Part shown: piece by piece, positions 24,724 through 35,703 of the stretch | How positions within the stretch are numbered: the stretch's first letter is position 1 | Layout: every line of letters begins with the position of its first letter | Assembly (NCBI GenBank): GCA_015143295.1 | Contig: CM026562.1 | Span: 8,460,041 to 8,524,040, forward strand | Origin: Tetracentron sinense | Taxonomy: Eukaryota > Streptophyta > Magnoliopsida > Trochodendrales > Trochodendraceae | Length of the DNA: 64,000 bases | Direction of reading: 5' to 3' | Translations under genes and position numbers: made by a program | The notes under the pieces: model-generated | The model's input: only the letters and a program-made list of their open reading frames with translations | Told to the model about the DNA's origin: nothing | Database searches by the model: none

Positions 24724-24731
24724 ATATCAAC

Positions 24732-25396
24732 TAGAGGTGAATTCGAACTAAGCTAAGTCGAGCTTGGCCAAGTTTAAGCTTGGCTTGAACAAGCTTGATC
24801 GAGCTTGAGCTCCGTTTGAACTCAAACTTTATTCAAGCCGAGCAGAGCTCAGGTTGGCCCAAGCTTGATTTATAGAATTTTTTTGTTTAATTTTAATAAA
24901 AATACTATTAAAAATTATAATACAAGAAACTAAAGAAAATTCATTCATTCATATACGAAAATAAGATTTGGGAGTAGTCCTTCGGTCCGAAGAGTAGAGA
25001 GTAAGATCTGAGTATCTGTTTTAACTTCTTAATATTTTTTGCTATTGTTATCTCTTAAACTTATCCATTAAAATTTTAAAATGATTACATATATAATAAA
25101 GAAAGTTTAAAATATTTTTTTTGTGTTAACTTAAATAACATTACGAAAAAATATTATATATATATATATATATATATCAAGTCGAGTTGAGCTCGAGCCG
25201 AACCGAGCCTTAAACAATTGAGCTTTGAGCCAAGCTGAATCAAACAAGGTCTAGCTTGATTTGGCTTATTTAAACATTTGAGTTCAAATAAAAACTTGGC
25301 TTGATTCGTTCGAGCCTGAAATGTTAGTTGGACCTTGGCCCAAACGAGCTGAGTTAAGTCCAGCCATCGAGCTAGCTTGGCTTGAGTGCAACCCTA
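24732..25396. mobile_element. hAT-type MITE with AGCTCGAGC-rich arms
   Basis: Perfect 8-bp target duplication ATATCAAC (24724-24731 and 25397-25404). Ends are TAGAGGTGAATTCG and, inward from the right, TAGGGTTGCACTC. Arms are rich in AAGCTTGGC/GAGCTCGAGC motifs in opposite orientation and the core is AT-rich with a (TA)n run near 25153-25178. It is 665 bp with no coding capacity, so it would need a transposase in trans. Confidence 0.75.
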
Positions 25397-25404
25397 ATAT
25401 CAAC

Positions 25405-25788
25405 CTTTCAAACATAACAATATTGTTGAGGCTGAAATTGAATCCATACCTAAAACCGAATAATTGAAATGATGCGAAAAACTTCCTATCTCGCTGGTTG
25501 CAATTTTTTTGTAACTCTTCAATGATACTTTTCTTCTCTTTCTCTCTGTATATCCCTCTCTTATTTTGATTAGTCCACATGATTTGGAATTCTCTTAGGC
25601 TAGGGGTCTGGTAATCAAGTATGTTTTTCAGTCAACTAAACGATGCAGTGGGAACCATTTGAGGTATGGATGGTTTATGGGTTTGAAAAGTGATCATGTT
25701 GAGTGAATTGAACTGTTTCATACTTTTGAATGATTTATAATGGTAAAGAATTACTTTACTACGGTTATATATTTTCTCTCTATGCAAC
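25405..25788. other. Intergenic flank of the young copia element
   Basis: No gene or repeat recognised. ATTTT at 25789-25793 is the left target duplication of the copia element. Confidence 0.4.
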
Positions 25789-25793
25789 ATTTT

Positions 25794-27021
25794 TGAAATT
25801 TATCCAGATCAATGATCTCTAAGACCTAGAGGGGGGGTGAATAGGTCTATCTAATAATTTCTAACCAATTTTAATTTTTCAATTAATATGTTTAGAAATC
25901 AATGATTAATTCACTCAGACAATCCACACAAATCAAACACAGAAGATTTTTACTTGGAAAACCCTAACGGGAAAAAACCACGGGACCTTGTCCAGCAATA
26001 AACTTCACTATGAAAAGATATCAAGTACAAGACAAGACCTTACCAAAACAGAAACGACGTTCCTAGGTATAGACTCTTACTCTTGATTTCCACGAACCAG
26101 CAGGTTCGATCTCTGCCTTAGCAGCTTCGGTTCCACACCGACCAAATCTTTTCAAGCAACTTCAAATCCACGATCACACACGATCGATCTCCTTCCACGA
26201 AGGCTCCGGATCAAACACCGGACACACACACAAGGTGTAGGGTTGTGAATCAATTTAGTAAATTTCAAACCCTAGAGGGATCTCATACAGATCTGAGATC
26301 ACACAATGCAAGATCAAAGATTTAGATCTATACTTGCATTCTCTAGGATCTAAGAAAGAGGAGGGATCAACAAATATCTAATAAAAGCAATAAGAAAAAC
26401 CCTAGAAGAGTTTCTCAGACCTCTACTCTTTCAAAAATATCAAAGACACGAATTAGGTCTCTCAAAAGTTGTTTATATAGGGTTAAAAAAAGAATCCAGA
26501 AAAAGAAAAATTCTTTTTACGGGGACCGATCGATCGGTGCTCACTACCGATCGCTCGGTTCAAAACGGATCGATCGGTTCTAATGACCGATCGCTCGGTC
26601 ATAAATCATCTCTCTGGAAAATTTCCCCATACAAAAATTTGGTCCAGTCGATAGCCACCGATCGCTCGGTAGGCCACCGATCGATCGGTCGCAATACCGA
26701 GCGATCGGTTGAGACAGAATTTTTGCCAAAACCATTTTCATTTTATTTTTATTTGATTCAACTAAGATCAAATAACTTTGGTAGGCTTAAAACTATCCTC
26801 CTAGGTATTTTTAGGGTTATCTAAGTCAAATCCAACCTAGGTAGGGTCTCTAAGTCCATTACCTGTCTAGATCCGGAGTAGGAGCTTTTTCCTTCACTTT
26901 CTTCGATCTTCTTTAAACTTTAGCTCTTCTCTTCTGACAAGTTAAACATGACTCGACGACTCGACTCAACTGATCTATCTAATGATCACGGAATTTGCCA
27001 ACACCTATTTAGGGATTTACA
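25794..27021 (-). repeat. 3' LTR of the SIRE-like element
   Basis: Minus-strand orientation, TG at 27021 inward and CA at 25794. It matches 35704-36931 across its length with four visible substitutions (near 25810, 25880, 25954 and 26108). It contains a seven-unit palindrome array and a TATA box. Confidence 0.95.
26472..26710 (-). promoter_or_regulatory. Palindrome array and TATA box in the SIRE-like LTR
   Basis: Seven 14-bp units of the form ACCGATCG-A/C-TCGGT lie between 26525 and 26710, some as ACCGAGCGATCGGT. They split into a group of four and a group of three around the spacer CTCTCTGGAAAATTTCCCCA. On the minus strand they end about 45 bp upstream of TATATAAAC at 26480-26472. The identical arrangement is at 36435-36620 in the 5' LTR, where it would drive the element. 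A transcription-factor array is the natural reading but is inferred. Confidence 0.55.
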
Positions 27022-27036
27022 ATCGCCCCCTTTGGC
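27022..27036 (-). other. Polypurine tract
   Basis: Minus strand reads AAAGGGGGCGAT directly before the 3' LTR, the primer site for plus-strand DNA synthesis. Confidence 0.85.
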
Positions 27037-27579
27037 AATTCCGGGACAAAACAAGACTAATTCATATACTAGGTTCAAATTTTCCCAATTGATTCAAAAA
27101 TAGAAAATTGACCTTTACATGACTCAAAAATAATTGTATGACTTTTGACATGTTAACTTGTCATGATTTACCAAACTTAGAACCTGTTTGCCTGCACATG
27201 CTAAATCAAAAACCTGTGAAGCATGGGAAATAAAATATAGGATAAGAATGAAAATATGTATAACCATTCACAACCATTCACAATTCCACAATCCATAACA
27301 GGTTAGTATTCCAAAATCTCATCCATAACATCTACAATACCATTAACACATTCTCCCCCTTTTTGGCTCAAAATGCCAAAGGTGGATTAGAAAAGGAAAG
27401 CATAAACCATTGAAAGGAGATGAGATAGAAAATAATAAGCATAAACCATTCAAATGTATACATCCATAACAAGTCAATAACATCCAAGTAGGTTTGTACT
27501 AAGTACAACCAAGACAAAATACATCAAAATGTCAAATAAAAACTGTCACTCGACTAAGATAAACTCCTATCACGAACTA
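27037..27579. other. Untranslated 3' spacer of the SIRE-like element
   Basis: AT-rich spacer between the extra ORF and the polypurine tract. It contains several CCATAACA/CCATTCACAA-type short direct repeats (27250-27480) and no ORF. Confidence 0.5.
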
Positions 27580-28869
27580 TCACTCCTGCTCATCATCAGA
27601 AGTGAGCTGTGACTCATAGTAAGCTCGAAAATCTCGAACATCTCTCTGTACTCCTAGCACGGCTGCATCGAGAGATCCAAGTCTACCACGAACCTCTGTA
27701 GTAAACTCCTCGTATGAAGAAATATGAGTCCGGAGATCCATCTGCATCTCTCGCATCATCCTCCCAAGATCATCCATAGTGGTCGGAGGAGGACGAGATG
27801 ACCCAGCACCAACTTCTGCTCCCTCCTCTGTATCTCGAACTGAGGCATGTGAGAAACTCTGAGATAGGGTCTTTTTATTGATTGGACCCTTCGGTACTCT
27901 AGTAGGAGCACCAGGAGGTGCAAATACCCCTTGTAAACCAAGAAGTTTAGTGATAAGAGATCCAAAAGGAAGGGCTCCAACTACAGTGTCAGATCGATGA
28001 GCTTGGATCATCAAATCAATAAAATGTGCTGCAAGATCAATATCATGCCTACGAAGAAGACTGAATAGAAAACGAGCTCTTTCTTCCCTAAGGTCCGCAG
28101 TATGAACCTTTGGGTGGATATTGGCACTCATGACTAGGTTTACAAGTCTTACATCCCTAGTGAGTTTAGACACTTCAATGAGAGAACCAACCCAAAATGA
28201 AGGAGTGCCACTTAGAAAAGTAACAACTTGTTCCATGGTTTCTTTATCCTCATCAATCTTATATCTATAAGGATAATAAGCATTTGGAACTCGAGGATAA
28301 CCAAGAATAGCAGAAATCAAATCAGGATTTATTACCACAGATTTTTCTAAAGCTCTAGTTTTGAAAGACCAAGTTTTCAAGTTAATATCAGAAAAATTGG
28401 AATAAAATTCCTGAACCAACTGAATAGGAGCTGGACATGATAGATGGAGAATACCTTCCCATTGACGATCGGCAATGAGCTTAGGAAGGTGATAATCTTC
28501 AAAGTCTGAAATTTGAATTCCTCGCTTAACCATGATAGCCTTCTTGCTAAAATATTCACGGTAAAGTTGAGCAGCCGAAGGATTAATGAAAGAAGATGAT
28601 TGACTGGCATGAGAAGATGAGGCTTTACCCTTGTTTTTACCAGTTTTATCAGCCAAAGCCTTTTGGCGATTCTCAGCAGTAGAATCAATCATTCTACGAG
28701 TTGGCCTGTCCCCAATGGAAATACCATGCCCTATTGGAGTGAAAGTAAATGGCTCTAGGTTTTCCTCATCTTGAGGAGGATCCTCTTGGTTGTTGAGGAC
28801 CAACCTCCGACGTTTGGGAATGCCAGACATGAGATAGGCAAGAAGGATTAACGATAAAACGAAAGCCAT
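27580..28869 (-). CDS. Extra ORF of the SIRE-like element, plant transposon-associated protein
   Basis: A 429-residue ORF in the sense direction after pol. Its N-terminus MAFVLSLILLAYLM is hydrophobic and could be a signal or anchor; a second Met at residue 14 (MSGIPKRRRLVLNN) gives a basic, nuclear-localisation-like start instead. Residues about 98-215 (QLYREYFSKKAIMVKRGIQ, later VQEFYSNFSD and ISAILGYPR) resemble the domain called putative plant transposon protein (PF20167). A Ser/Lys-rich linker precedes it. Residues about 366-425 form a heptad-rich, likely coiled-coil tail ending in DDEQE. SIRE elements usually carry an envelope-like ORF here; I see no internal membrane segment, so envelope function is doubtful. 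Function unknown. The ORF is intact, consistent with the element's youth. Confidence 0.85.
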   Translation of the reverse strand: MAFVLSLILLAYLMSGIPKRRRLVLNNQEDPPQDEENLEPFTFTPIGHGISIGDRPTRRMIDSTAENRQKALADKTGKNKGKASSSHASQSSSFINPSAAQLYREYFSKKAIMVKRGIQISDFEDYHLPKLIADRQWEGILHLSCPAPIQLVQEFYSNFSDINLKTWSFKTRALEKSVVINPDLISAILGYPRVPNAYYPYRYKIDEDKETMEQVVTFLSGTPSFWVGSLIEVSKLTRDVRLVNLVMSANIHPKVHTADLREERARFLFSLLRRHDIDLAAHFIDLMIQAHRSDTVVGALPFGSLITKLLGLQGVFAPPGAPTRVPKGPINKKTLSQSFSHASVRDTEEGAEVGAGSSRPPPTTMDDLGRMMREMQMDLRTHISSYEEFTTEVRGRLGSLDAAVLGVQRDVRDFRAYYESQLTSDDEQE

Positions 28870-29067
28870 GGAAGAAAATGCAAGAAAACGATGCCCTAGA
28901 CGAGAAAATCAATCTAAATCGAAGAAAATGCACAAATCTTACCTTTCAGATGCTTGGGAAACCTTTAGAATAGAAAGGAATGACCGTATGGAGGATTTGG
29001 AGGAGTAGGAACCGAGGGATCGCTCTGGAGGTCGGAGAACAAGTGAATAAAAAAATAGAAATGAGGG

Positions 29068-29126
29068 TTTTATAACTCTGTTCACGAAAGACCGATCGAT
29101 CGGTCTTTAGCACCGAGCGATCGGTG
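29068..29126 (-). promoter_or_regulatory. Candidate internal promoter for the extra ORF
   Basis: On the minus strand two palindromic units, ACCGAGCGATCGGT (29112-29125) and ACCGATCGATCGGT (29091-29104), are followed 17 bp later by TATAAAA at 29074-29068. The extra ORF begins about 200 bp further on, at 28869. The same palindrome-then-TATA order is seen in the element's LTR promoter. No transcription data are available, so this is inference from layout. Confidence 0.45.
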
Positions 29127-30317
29127 GTCTGAAAACTTTTCAAAAATTTTACATTTAAAACCTTTTCTCCCCCTCAACCAATGGAACATTGAAAATTCAT
29201 TTTTACCTCAAAATGACCAACTGACCAAAAAAAAAAATATATATGCAACATGTGATTTCATAAAAATCATAAATAATAATCACCCAAGAATTGATATATC
29301 AAGTATAGGCATAAACAAGGATTATGTAATCATTAATTGATTTTCACCTGTGATTAAATATGGTATTTGCATCAAATTCACAATCAGAGTCAAGATACAA
29401 TTAGAAGTAATGTGAGTATGAAATCAAAATTCATTACTTGACTCTTAGAATTGGTTTCCTTCCTTAATCTAGATTTTGACATTATATTTCAAATGGGACT
29501 CTAAAATTTTCAAAAACTAGTTTTAAAACCAATAATCATCCATATTTATATGATGAGCAATTTTTACCCCAAATTTGACTAACAAATTTATTTCATTTCT
29601 TTTTCAGTCAAATTGTACTCATTGTGAAAATTCTTTTTGGAGTACACATATATAGTTTTTAGCACACTGGTGACTTTCACTCAAGTGAGAAGGTAGCTCT
29701 TTCTAATGACAGTAGGGGCTTTCACACTAGAAATCCATATAGATACCTACTGTTTGTCTAGGTAGCCATTACTCACTGTTTGCATTCACTAGTAGCTATC
29801 ACACAAACTCACAGGTAGTCCTCTCCATGTCAATTATTTTTATAACTAGGGGGCTCACCTTATGGAATTTTTTATGACATTGGTTATTCTATTTTTGATT
29901 AATCTAGGGAACCATATGGTATAATATCAGAACCTTTAAATAGGAACTAAAACCATCTAAAGAATCAGTCAGAGTGCATGTGCAAATTAGAACATCTTTG
30001 TATGCTCAACTCTAACTGAGATTAATTAGCATGACCAAATTCAATAACAAGATCGAACCAACAATTGAACTATCCTATTTTATTCAATCCTATGAAATAT
30101 TTATCCTTGGATTATATGGTTAAATATGATTTTAAGGAAATAACATTAAGCAAAAAGATAGGACAAATACGGTCATACAAACACATTATTTTTTGCAATA
30201 TTTTTCAATTTTTTGAATGTTTTTGGATTTTTATTACTTAAAGAAAATAACAAAAAAAATAGCTCTATGACATAAATAGAACATGAAGAACACATAGGCT
30301 ATGAAACAAGTACACCA
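29127..30317. other. Non-coding spacer between pol and the extra ORF
   Basis: About 1.2 kb of AT-rich DNA with no ORF of note. At 29661-29830 there are several diverged short repeats of an AGGTAGC-T/C-WTTCAC type. The length and lack of a shared frame mean the extra ORF is not a simple read-through of pol. Confidence 0.5.
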
Positions 30318-33300
30318 TTACTCAACTCCGCACAAACCGATGGATTTCCTAAGGAGTTCAAACCTAAGGGAATCTAAAGGTTTTGTGAGAATGTCCGCAT
30401 ATTGATTCTCTGTTTGGACATACTCAATAGACACAACTTTTTGCTCAACAAGATCACGAATGAAGTGATGCCTAATGTCTATATGCTTTGTGCGAGAGTG
30501 TTGTACAGGATTTTTGGAGATATTGATTGCACTTGTGTTATCACAATACACAATCATAGTGCTTTGATCAATCCCATAATCCTTCAACATCTGTTTCATC
30601 CACAAAAGTTGGGTGCAACAACTACCAGCTGCTATATACTCAGCCTCGGCTGTAGACAAGGAAATGGAATTCTGCTTTTTGCTAAGCCAAGCAACCAAGC
30701 AGTTTTCAATATAGAAACACCCGCCGGAGGTGCTCTTCCTATCATCAGTATTTTCAGCCCAATCAGCATCGGAATACCCCATGACAATGGCATTGGTATC
30801 GAAAGAATACCAGAGGCCTAAGGACATAGTTCCACTCACATAGCGAATGATACGCTTGACAGCAACTAAGTGAGACTCTTTGGGATTTGCTTGATAACGG
30901 GCACATGCTCCAACACTAAAGGCTATGTCGGGTCTAGTAGCAGTTAGGTAGAGCAAACTACCAATCATGCTTCTATAATTAGTCTGATCGACATCCTTCC
31001 CTGAAGTATCTTTACTAAGCTTTATAGTAGTACTCATAGGAGTCCTAGCATGCTTAGCAGAACTCATTCCAAATTTCTTCACTAGATTTTTTGCATATTT
31101 GATTTGAGATACTGAGATCCCAGAATCCAATTGCTTGATCTGAAGACCAAGGAAGAAACTTAGCTCACCAACCATGCTCATTTCAAATTCATTTTTCATT
31201 TGTTCAGCAAATGAATGAGCATGTAAGTCTAATGTGGAACCAAATACTATGTCATCAACATATATCTGGGTGATGACAATATCACCTTTCACATTCTTTA
31301 TGAAAAGGGTTCTGTCTACTCCCCCTCTCGAAAATCCGTTTTCCAAGAGATAAGTAGTCAGCCTCTCATACCAAGCTCTTGGAGCTTGCTTTAAACCATA
31401 GAGGGCCTTTTTTAGTCGATAAACTTGATCAAGGTGATGTGGATCTTCAAACCCTTTTGGTTGTTCCACATAGACTTCTTCATGTAAAATGCCATTCAGA
31501 AAGGCACTCTTAACATCCATTTGAAAAAGTTTGAATTTCATATGACAAGCCACAGCTAGAAGAATTCTTATTGGTTCTAGCCTGGCTACAGGAGCAAAAG
31601 TTCCATCGAAGTCAATACCTTCAATTTGGGTGTATCCTTGTGCAACTAACCTAGCCTTATTTCTTATGATAGTACCTTTTTCATCGGATTTGTTCTTGAA
31701 AATCCATTTGGTACCTATCACATTTGTATTGTTAGGCCTAGGTACTAAATACCAAACATCATTCCTAGTAAACTGAAGTAACTCTTCTTGCATTGCATTT
31801 ATCCAATTATCATCTGCAAGAGCTTCAGCTACATTCTTGGGTTCAAAAGATGAAGTATAGCAAATGTAGCTAACTTCATTTTCAATTTGCTTCCTCGTTC
31901 TCACTCCACTTTTAACATCACCAATTATATCAGTGGGGGTGTGAGGACTCATGACCCTAGGATGTGTAGGTTTTGATGGAGATGTTTGCTTATCAATAGG
32001 TGGAGTTGAAATAATTTCAACATTTTCATTTTCAGCACTTTCATCATCCTCACGTTGCATATTTTCAACACCGGAGTCATCCACAACTACATTTATGGAC
32101 TTCATAATTGTAGAGGTTCTCAAGTTATACACTCGATAAGCTCTACTGTTGGTGGAATATCCAAGAAATATCCCTTCATCACTCCGGGATTCAAATTTGC
32201 CCAGTTGCTCTCTATCCTTAAGGATATAGCATTTACTTCCGAATTCTCGAAAGTACTTGACACTAGGTTTCTTGTTATTCCACAACTCATATGGGGTTTT
32301 CCTTGTTCCAGGTCTTACAAAAACTCTATTAACTATATAGCAAGCAGTGTGAACTGCCTCAGCCCAGAAATGAGAAGCTAGATTGTTGCTATGAAGCATA
32401 ACTCTAGCTATCTTTTGGAGAACCCTGTTCTTCCTCTCTACTACACCATTCTGCTGAGGTGTAATAGGTGCAGAAAATTCATGTTTGATACCCGACTCAT
32501 CACAAAAGTCGTTGTACTTAGAGTTTTCAAACTCCTTTCCATGATCACTTCGAATTCGAGTGATTGGGCATCTTTTCTCATTTTGAATTTTCAGGCAAAT
32601 ACTTTTGAAATTGTCAAAAGCATCGGATTTCTCTCTTATAAATGCTACCCATGACATTCTTGAGAAATCATCAACCATGACTAGGATGTATCGCTTTCCA
32701 CCTAGACTTTCAGTTCTTGTAGGACCCATAAGGTCCATATGAATTAATTCCGGTGGATATGAAGTAGCAATACTTGAAGTCTTCTTATGTGGGGTCCTAA
32801 TTTGTTTACCAATTTGGCATGGCCCACACACAGCAGTAGAAGGCTTTCCTAGTTTGGGAACACCTCTCACAAGCTCTTGCTTAGAGATTTTACATAGGTC
32901 TTTGAAGTTCATGTGACCTAGTCTTCGGTGCCACAAATCAACCTCCTCAATTTTAGTCTTATAACAGACATTTGAGGGAATAGGACTGGGAGTTAAGCCG
33001 TAGCAATTGTCAGTGGTTCTCAATCCTTCTAGAACACACTTACCTTTACCATTAATGACTAAGCATTTATTTTGGGTAAAGTGCACAGCATGATTATCAT
33101 CACATAGTTGACTTATGCTAATTAAATTAGCTTTCAGTCCTTCAACAAACAAGGCATCTTTCAATTTAGGTATGCCTGGTGAATCGATGATACCCTTTCC
33201 TTTGACTAAAGACTTGCTTCCATCACCAAAAGTAACAGTCCCATCAGGACAGTCCTCAAATTGAATAAATAAGGACTTGTTACCTGTCATATGCCGAGAA

Positions 33301-35642
33301 CACCCACTGTCGAAGTACCACATTTCTGTGTTTTGGGCTTTCAAGGCAGTATGAATGACAAAGCACTTAAGGTCTTCCTTTCTTACATACACAGTCTTTA
33401 AACTTTGTTTAGATCTTTGATCATTAATCTGTGTAGTAGAGACCTTTTTCCTTTTTGTCCTCCTTGACCTTTTTCTGTTTTGTTCAGTTCTAGTTTTTTG
33501 ATAAGTCAAATTATTTCCTCTTGAATAATCATTTGGAATAAATTGACCAGTTCTTGTCCTAGAGATTTGAGCAATTCTATTAACATCATCGCTCAACATT
33601 CTAGACTTTTCAGCTAGAACCTGAATTTGCCTTTGAAGAGTCCCTTGACTTTGATTTTGGTTCCATGAACCATTTCGGGGAGCTCTCCTAAATGCATTAC
33701 AATTAGGTCGAATGTGACCTCTCACACCACAAAAGTGACATGTGGGTATGAATCTTGGTAGATGAGGATGATTTCTTCTAACAGGAATTTGATTCCTTAA
33801 AGCATTCACTCTAGGAGCTGTATTTCTAGGCTTTACAAAATTTGTATAAGCCTTAGTACTTGATGTAGAAGGTAAATTTTCTTTAGGTTCAGAATGTATT
33901 GGCTCAAACACTGCACTAGCCATTGTACCAACAGCTAAAGGACCAGCTGGTGTGTCAACATGTCCTATTCCAGATCTACTCGAATTTGATCCATACTTTC
34001 TAACTAATTCATCTAGGCAGCTAGTGTTACCAAACATTCTTACTTCTTTTTCAAGAGTATAGACCTTCTGAATCAAGTCAGTCTTGTCTTTAAGGGTAAT
34101 TTGGTGTTCTTTTTCAAGAAATTTCACCTTATCAACAAGAGAGACTTTAAAAGTTTCCAGCTCCATTTGCAGAGTTCTTAACTCTTCAATTTCTTTCATG
34201 GAAGTGTCTCTTTCAATTTCTAATTTTCTGACCACATTAGTCAATGAGACATTCTCTTCCAAAAGACATTGAACTTTTATAACAAATGCTTCTTTTTCAT
34301 TTTCCAACTGACTAACTAGTGCACTCTTCTCTTTTGCTACTAGTTTACAGATATCTCTTTCATTTTGAATGAGTTTGAGTTTTTTGCTCAAAGAGATTTT
34401 TGTTTTAGTCAGTTTCAAACTTTCAGCATACAACTTATCATAAGTTGTTTTCAAATCTTCATCACTTTCAGAGTCAGTTTGACTCTTCTGTAAGTCATCA
34501 CTCGACTCAGTATGAACACTCTCATCACTTCTATCCTTTTCATCAACCGCAGAGGTAGTCTCAAGAATCCCAGAAAGGGAAACAGTGAAAGCCGTATGAT
34601 TTCCAGTATCTTCACTTGAAGAGGAACTGTCCGATTCTTCATTCTCGGAATCACTGTCATCCCAACATGCATTCATCACCTTGCCCTTACTCTTCTTCTT
34701 GTTAGGACAGTTAGGTGAAATATGACCGAAGCCATGGCATTCATAACATTGAACACCTTGGGATTTCTTGTCGCCACTCTTGGAATTTTTCTTGTTTTCC
34801 CAGGGCTTAGACTTTGACTTCTCAAAAGATTTTTCTCCCTGTTTGGGATTAAACCTCTTTTTCGTTCTAAAAAATTTTCGAAATTTTTTAACGAAAAGAG
34901 CCATTTCTTCCTCATTCATTTCTCCATCACTGTCATCCTCATCCAAAGTTTCCTTGATGGTTTTCAAGGCTAAAGATTTATTCTTCTTGGATGGACGTAG
35001 ATTGAGTTCATAGGTTTGGAGTGATCCAACCAATTCCTCAATCTTCAGAGAGTCAACATTTTTACTCTCTTCGATTGCAGTGACTTTGGGTTGAAATCTC
35101 TCTGGGAGAGATCTAAGGACTTTTCTAACTATTTTGGACTCAGATATTTTCTCACCTAAATTGAAACTAGCGTTGACAATGTCATTAAGTTTTGCATAAA
35201 ATTCATCAAAAGTGTCATTGTCTTCCATGTTTAAATGTTCAAATTTGGTGGTTAACATTTGGAGTTTTGAGATTTTAATAGTGGTAGTACCCTCATGGGT
35301 AATTTCAAGAATGTCCCAAGCCTCCTTTGCTGTTTCACATGAAGAAATTCGTCTGAATTCCTCAACAGTGACTGCAGTAAAGATAGCATTGAGACCTTTA
35401 GTGTTCCATCCACTTGAATCAAGCTCTTCTCTGGTCCATTCATCAGAATATTTGACGACAGTCAAATCACCTACAGTTTTTTTTATGGGCGTAGTCCACC
35501 CATTCTGTATAGACATCCAAATTCTCTCGTCAATAGATTTGAGAAAGGCTCTCATTCTAGCTTTCCAGTATGCATAATTATTTCCATCAAAAAGTGGGGG
35601 ACGAGAGACGGATCCTCCTTCTCTTAGAGTACTCATGATCAC
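30318..35642 (-). CDS. Gag-Pol polyprotein of SIRE-like copia element
   Basis: A single intact ORF of 1774 residues. Domains in order: Gag N-terminus ([17 protein letters not shown], about 17-33); CCHC zinc knuckle [14 protein letters not shown] near 298; a long Glu/Lys-rich coiled-coil region about 390-545; a second knuckle [14 protein letters not shown] near 634; aspartic protease [13 protein letters not shown] near 775; integrase HHCC region ([11 protein letters not shown] near 901) and DDE core ([24 protein letters not shown]); reverse transcriptase from about 1284 with [10 protein letters not shown] near 1463; RNase H with [15 protein letters not shown] near 1620. Gag and Pol are fused in one frame, as in most copia elements. 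Every catalytic motif I checked is present. It should make virus-like particles, copy the RNA and integrate the cDNA. Start at 35642 is the first Met after the primer-binding site. Confidence 0.97.
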   Translation of the reverse strand: MIMSTLREGGSVSRPPLFDGNNYAYWKARMRAFLKSIDERIWMSIQNGWTTPIKKTVGDLTVVKYSDEWTREELDSSGWNTKGLNAIFTAVTVEEFRRISSCETAKEAWDILEITHEGTTTIKISKLQMLTTKFEHLNMEDNDTFDEFYAKLNDIVNASFNLGEKISESKIVRKVLRSLPERFQPKVTAIEESKNVDSLKIEELVGSLQTYELNLRPSKKNKSLALKTIKETLDEDDSDGEMNEEEMALFVKKFRKFFRTKKRFNPKQGEKSFEKSKSKPWENKKNSKSGDKKSQGVQCYECHGFGHISPNCPNKKKSKGKVMNACWDDSDSENEESDSSSSSEDTGNHTAFTVSLSGILETTSAVDEKDRSDESVHTESSDDLQKSQTDSESDEDLKTTYDKLYAESLKLTKTKISLSKKLKLIQNERDICKLVAKEKSALVSQLENEKEAFVIKVQCLLEENVSLTNVVRKLEIERDTSMKEIEELRTLQMELETFKVSLVDKVKFLEKEHQITLKDKTDLIQKVYTLEKEVRMFGNTSCLDELVRKYGSNSSRSGIGHVDTPAGPLAVGTMASAVFEPIHSEPKENLPSTSSTKAYTNFVKPRNTAPRVNALRNQIPVRRNHPHLPRFIPTCHFCGVRGHIRPNCNAFRRAPRNGSWNQNQSQGTLQRQIQVLAEKSRMLSDDVNRIAQISRTRTGQFIPNDYSRGNNLTYQKTRTEQNRKRSRRTKRKKVSTTQINDQRSKQSLKTVYVRKEDLKCFVIHTALKAQNTEMWYFDSGCSRHMTGNKSLFIQFEDCPDGTVTFGDGSKSLVKGKGIIDSPGIPKLKDALFVEGLKANLISISQLCDDNHAVHFTQNKCLVINGKGKCVLEGLRTTDNCYGLTPSPIPSNVCYKTKIEEVDLWHRRLGHMNFKDLCKISKQELVRGVPKLGKPSTAVCGPCQIGKQIRTPHKKTSSIATSYPPELIHMDLMGPTRTESLGGKRYILVMVDDFSRMSWVAFIREKSDAFDNFKSICLKIQNEKRCPITRIRSDHGKEFENSKYNDFCDESGIKHEFSAPITPQQNGVVERKNRVLQKIARVMLHSNNLASHFWAEAVHTACYIVNRVFVRPGTRKTPYELWNNKKPSVKYFREFGSKCYILKDREQLGKFESRSDEGIFLGYSTNSRAYRVYNLRTSTIMKSINVVVDDSGVENMQREDDESAENENVEIISTPPIDKQTSPSKPTHPRVMSPHTPTDIIGDVKSGVRTRKQIENEVSYICYTSSFEPKNVAEALADDNWINAMQEELLQFTRNDVWYLVPRPNNTNVIGTKWIFKNKSDEKGTIIRNKARLVAQGYTQIEGIDFDGTFAPVARLEPIRILLAVACHMKFKLFQMDVKSAFLNGILHEEVYVEQPKGFEDPHHLDQVYRLKKALYGLKQAPRAWYERLTTYLLENGFSRGGVDRTLFIKNVKGDIVITQIYVDDIVFGSTLDLHAHSFAEQMKNEFEMSMVGELSFFLGLQIKQLDSGISVSQIKYAKNLVKKFGMSSAKHARTPMSTTIKLSKDTSGKDVDQTNYRSMIGSLLYLTATRPDIAFSVGACARYQANPKESHLVAVKRIIRYVSGTMSLGLWYSFDTNAIVMGYSDADWAENTDDRKSTSGGCFYIENCLVAWLSKKQNSISLSTAEAEYIAAGSCCTQLLWMKQMLKDYGIDQSTMIVYCDNTSAINISKNPVQHSRTKHIDIRHHFIRDLVEQKVVSIEYVQTENQYADILTKPLDSLRFELLRKSIGLCGVE

Positions 35643-35688
35643 GGATAATACAGGATCACACTTAAGGGATTAGCCTTATCAGTGAATA

Positions 35689-35701
35689 GGCTCTGATACC
35701 A
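35689..35701 (-). other. Primer-binding site, tRNA-iMet type
   Basis: Minus strand reads TGGTATCAGAGCC, complementary to the 3' end of initiator Met tRNA. It starts two bases after the 5' LTR. Gag-pol begins about 46 bp further on. Confidence 0.92.
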
Positions 35702-35703
35702 AT

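Noticed and set aside
26537..26824. 95-aa ORF in the LTR with repeated TDRSV/DRS peptides, identical at 36447
   Set aside because: The peptide repeats are just the translated palindrome units; the ORF exists because these units lack stops in that frame. It is also antisense to the element.
35212..35577. Several plus-strand ORFs of 60-140 aa within 30402-35577
   Set aside because: Antisense shadows of the intact gag-pol gene without their own protein features.
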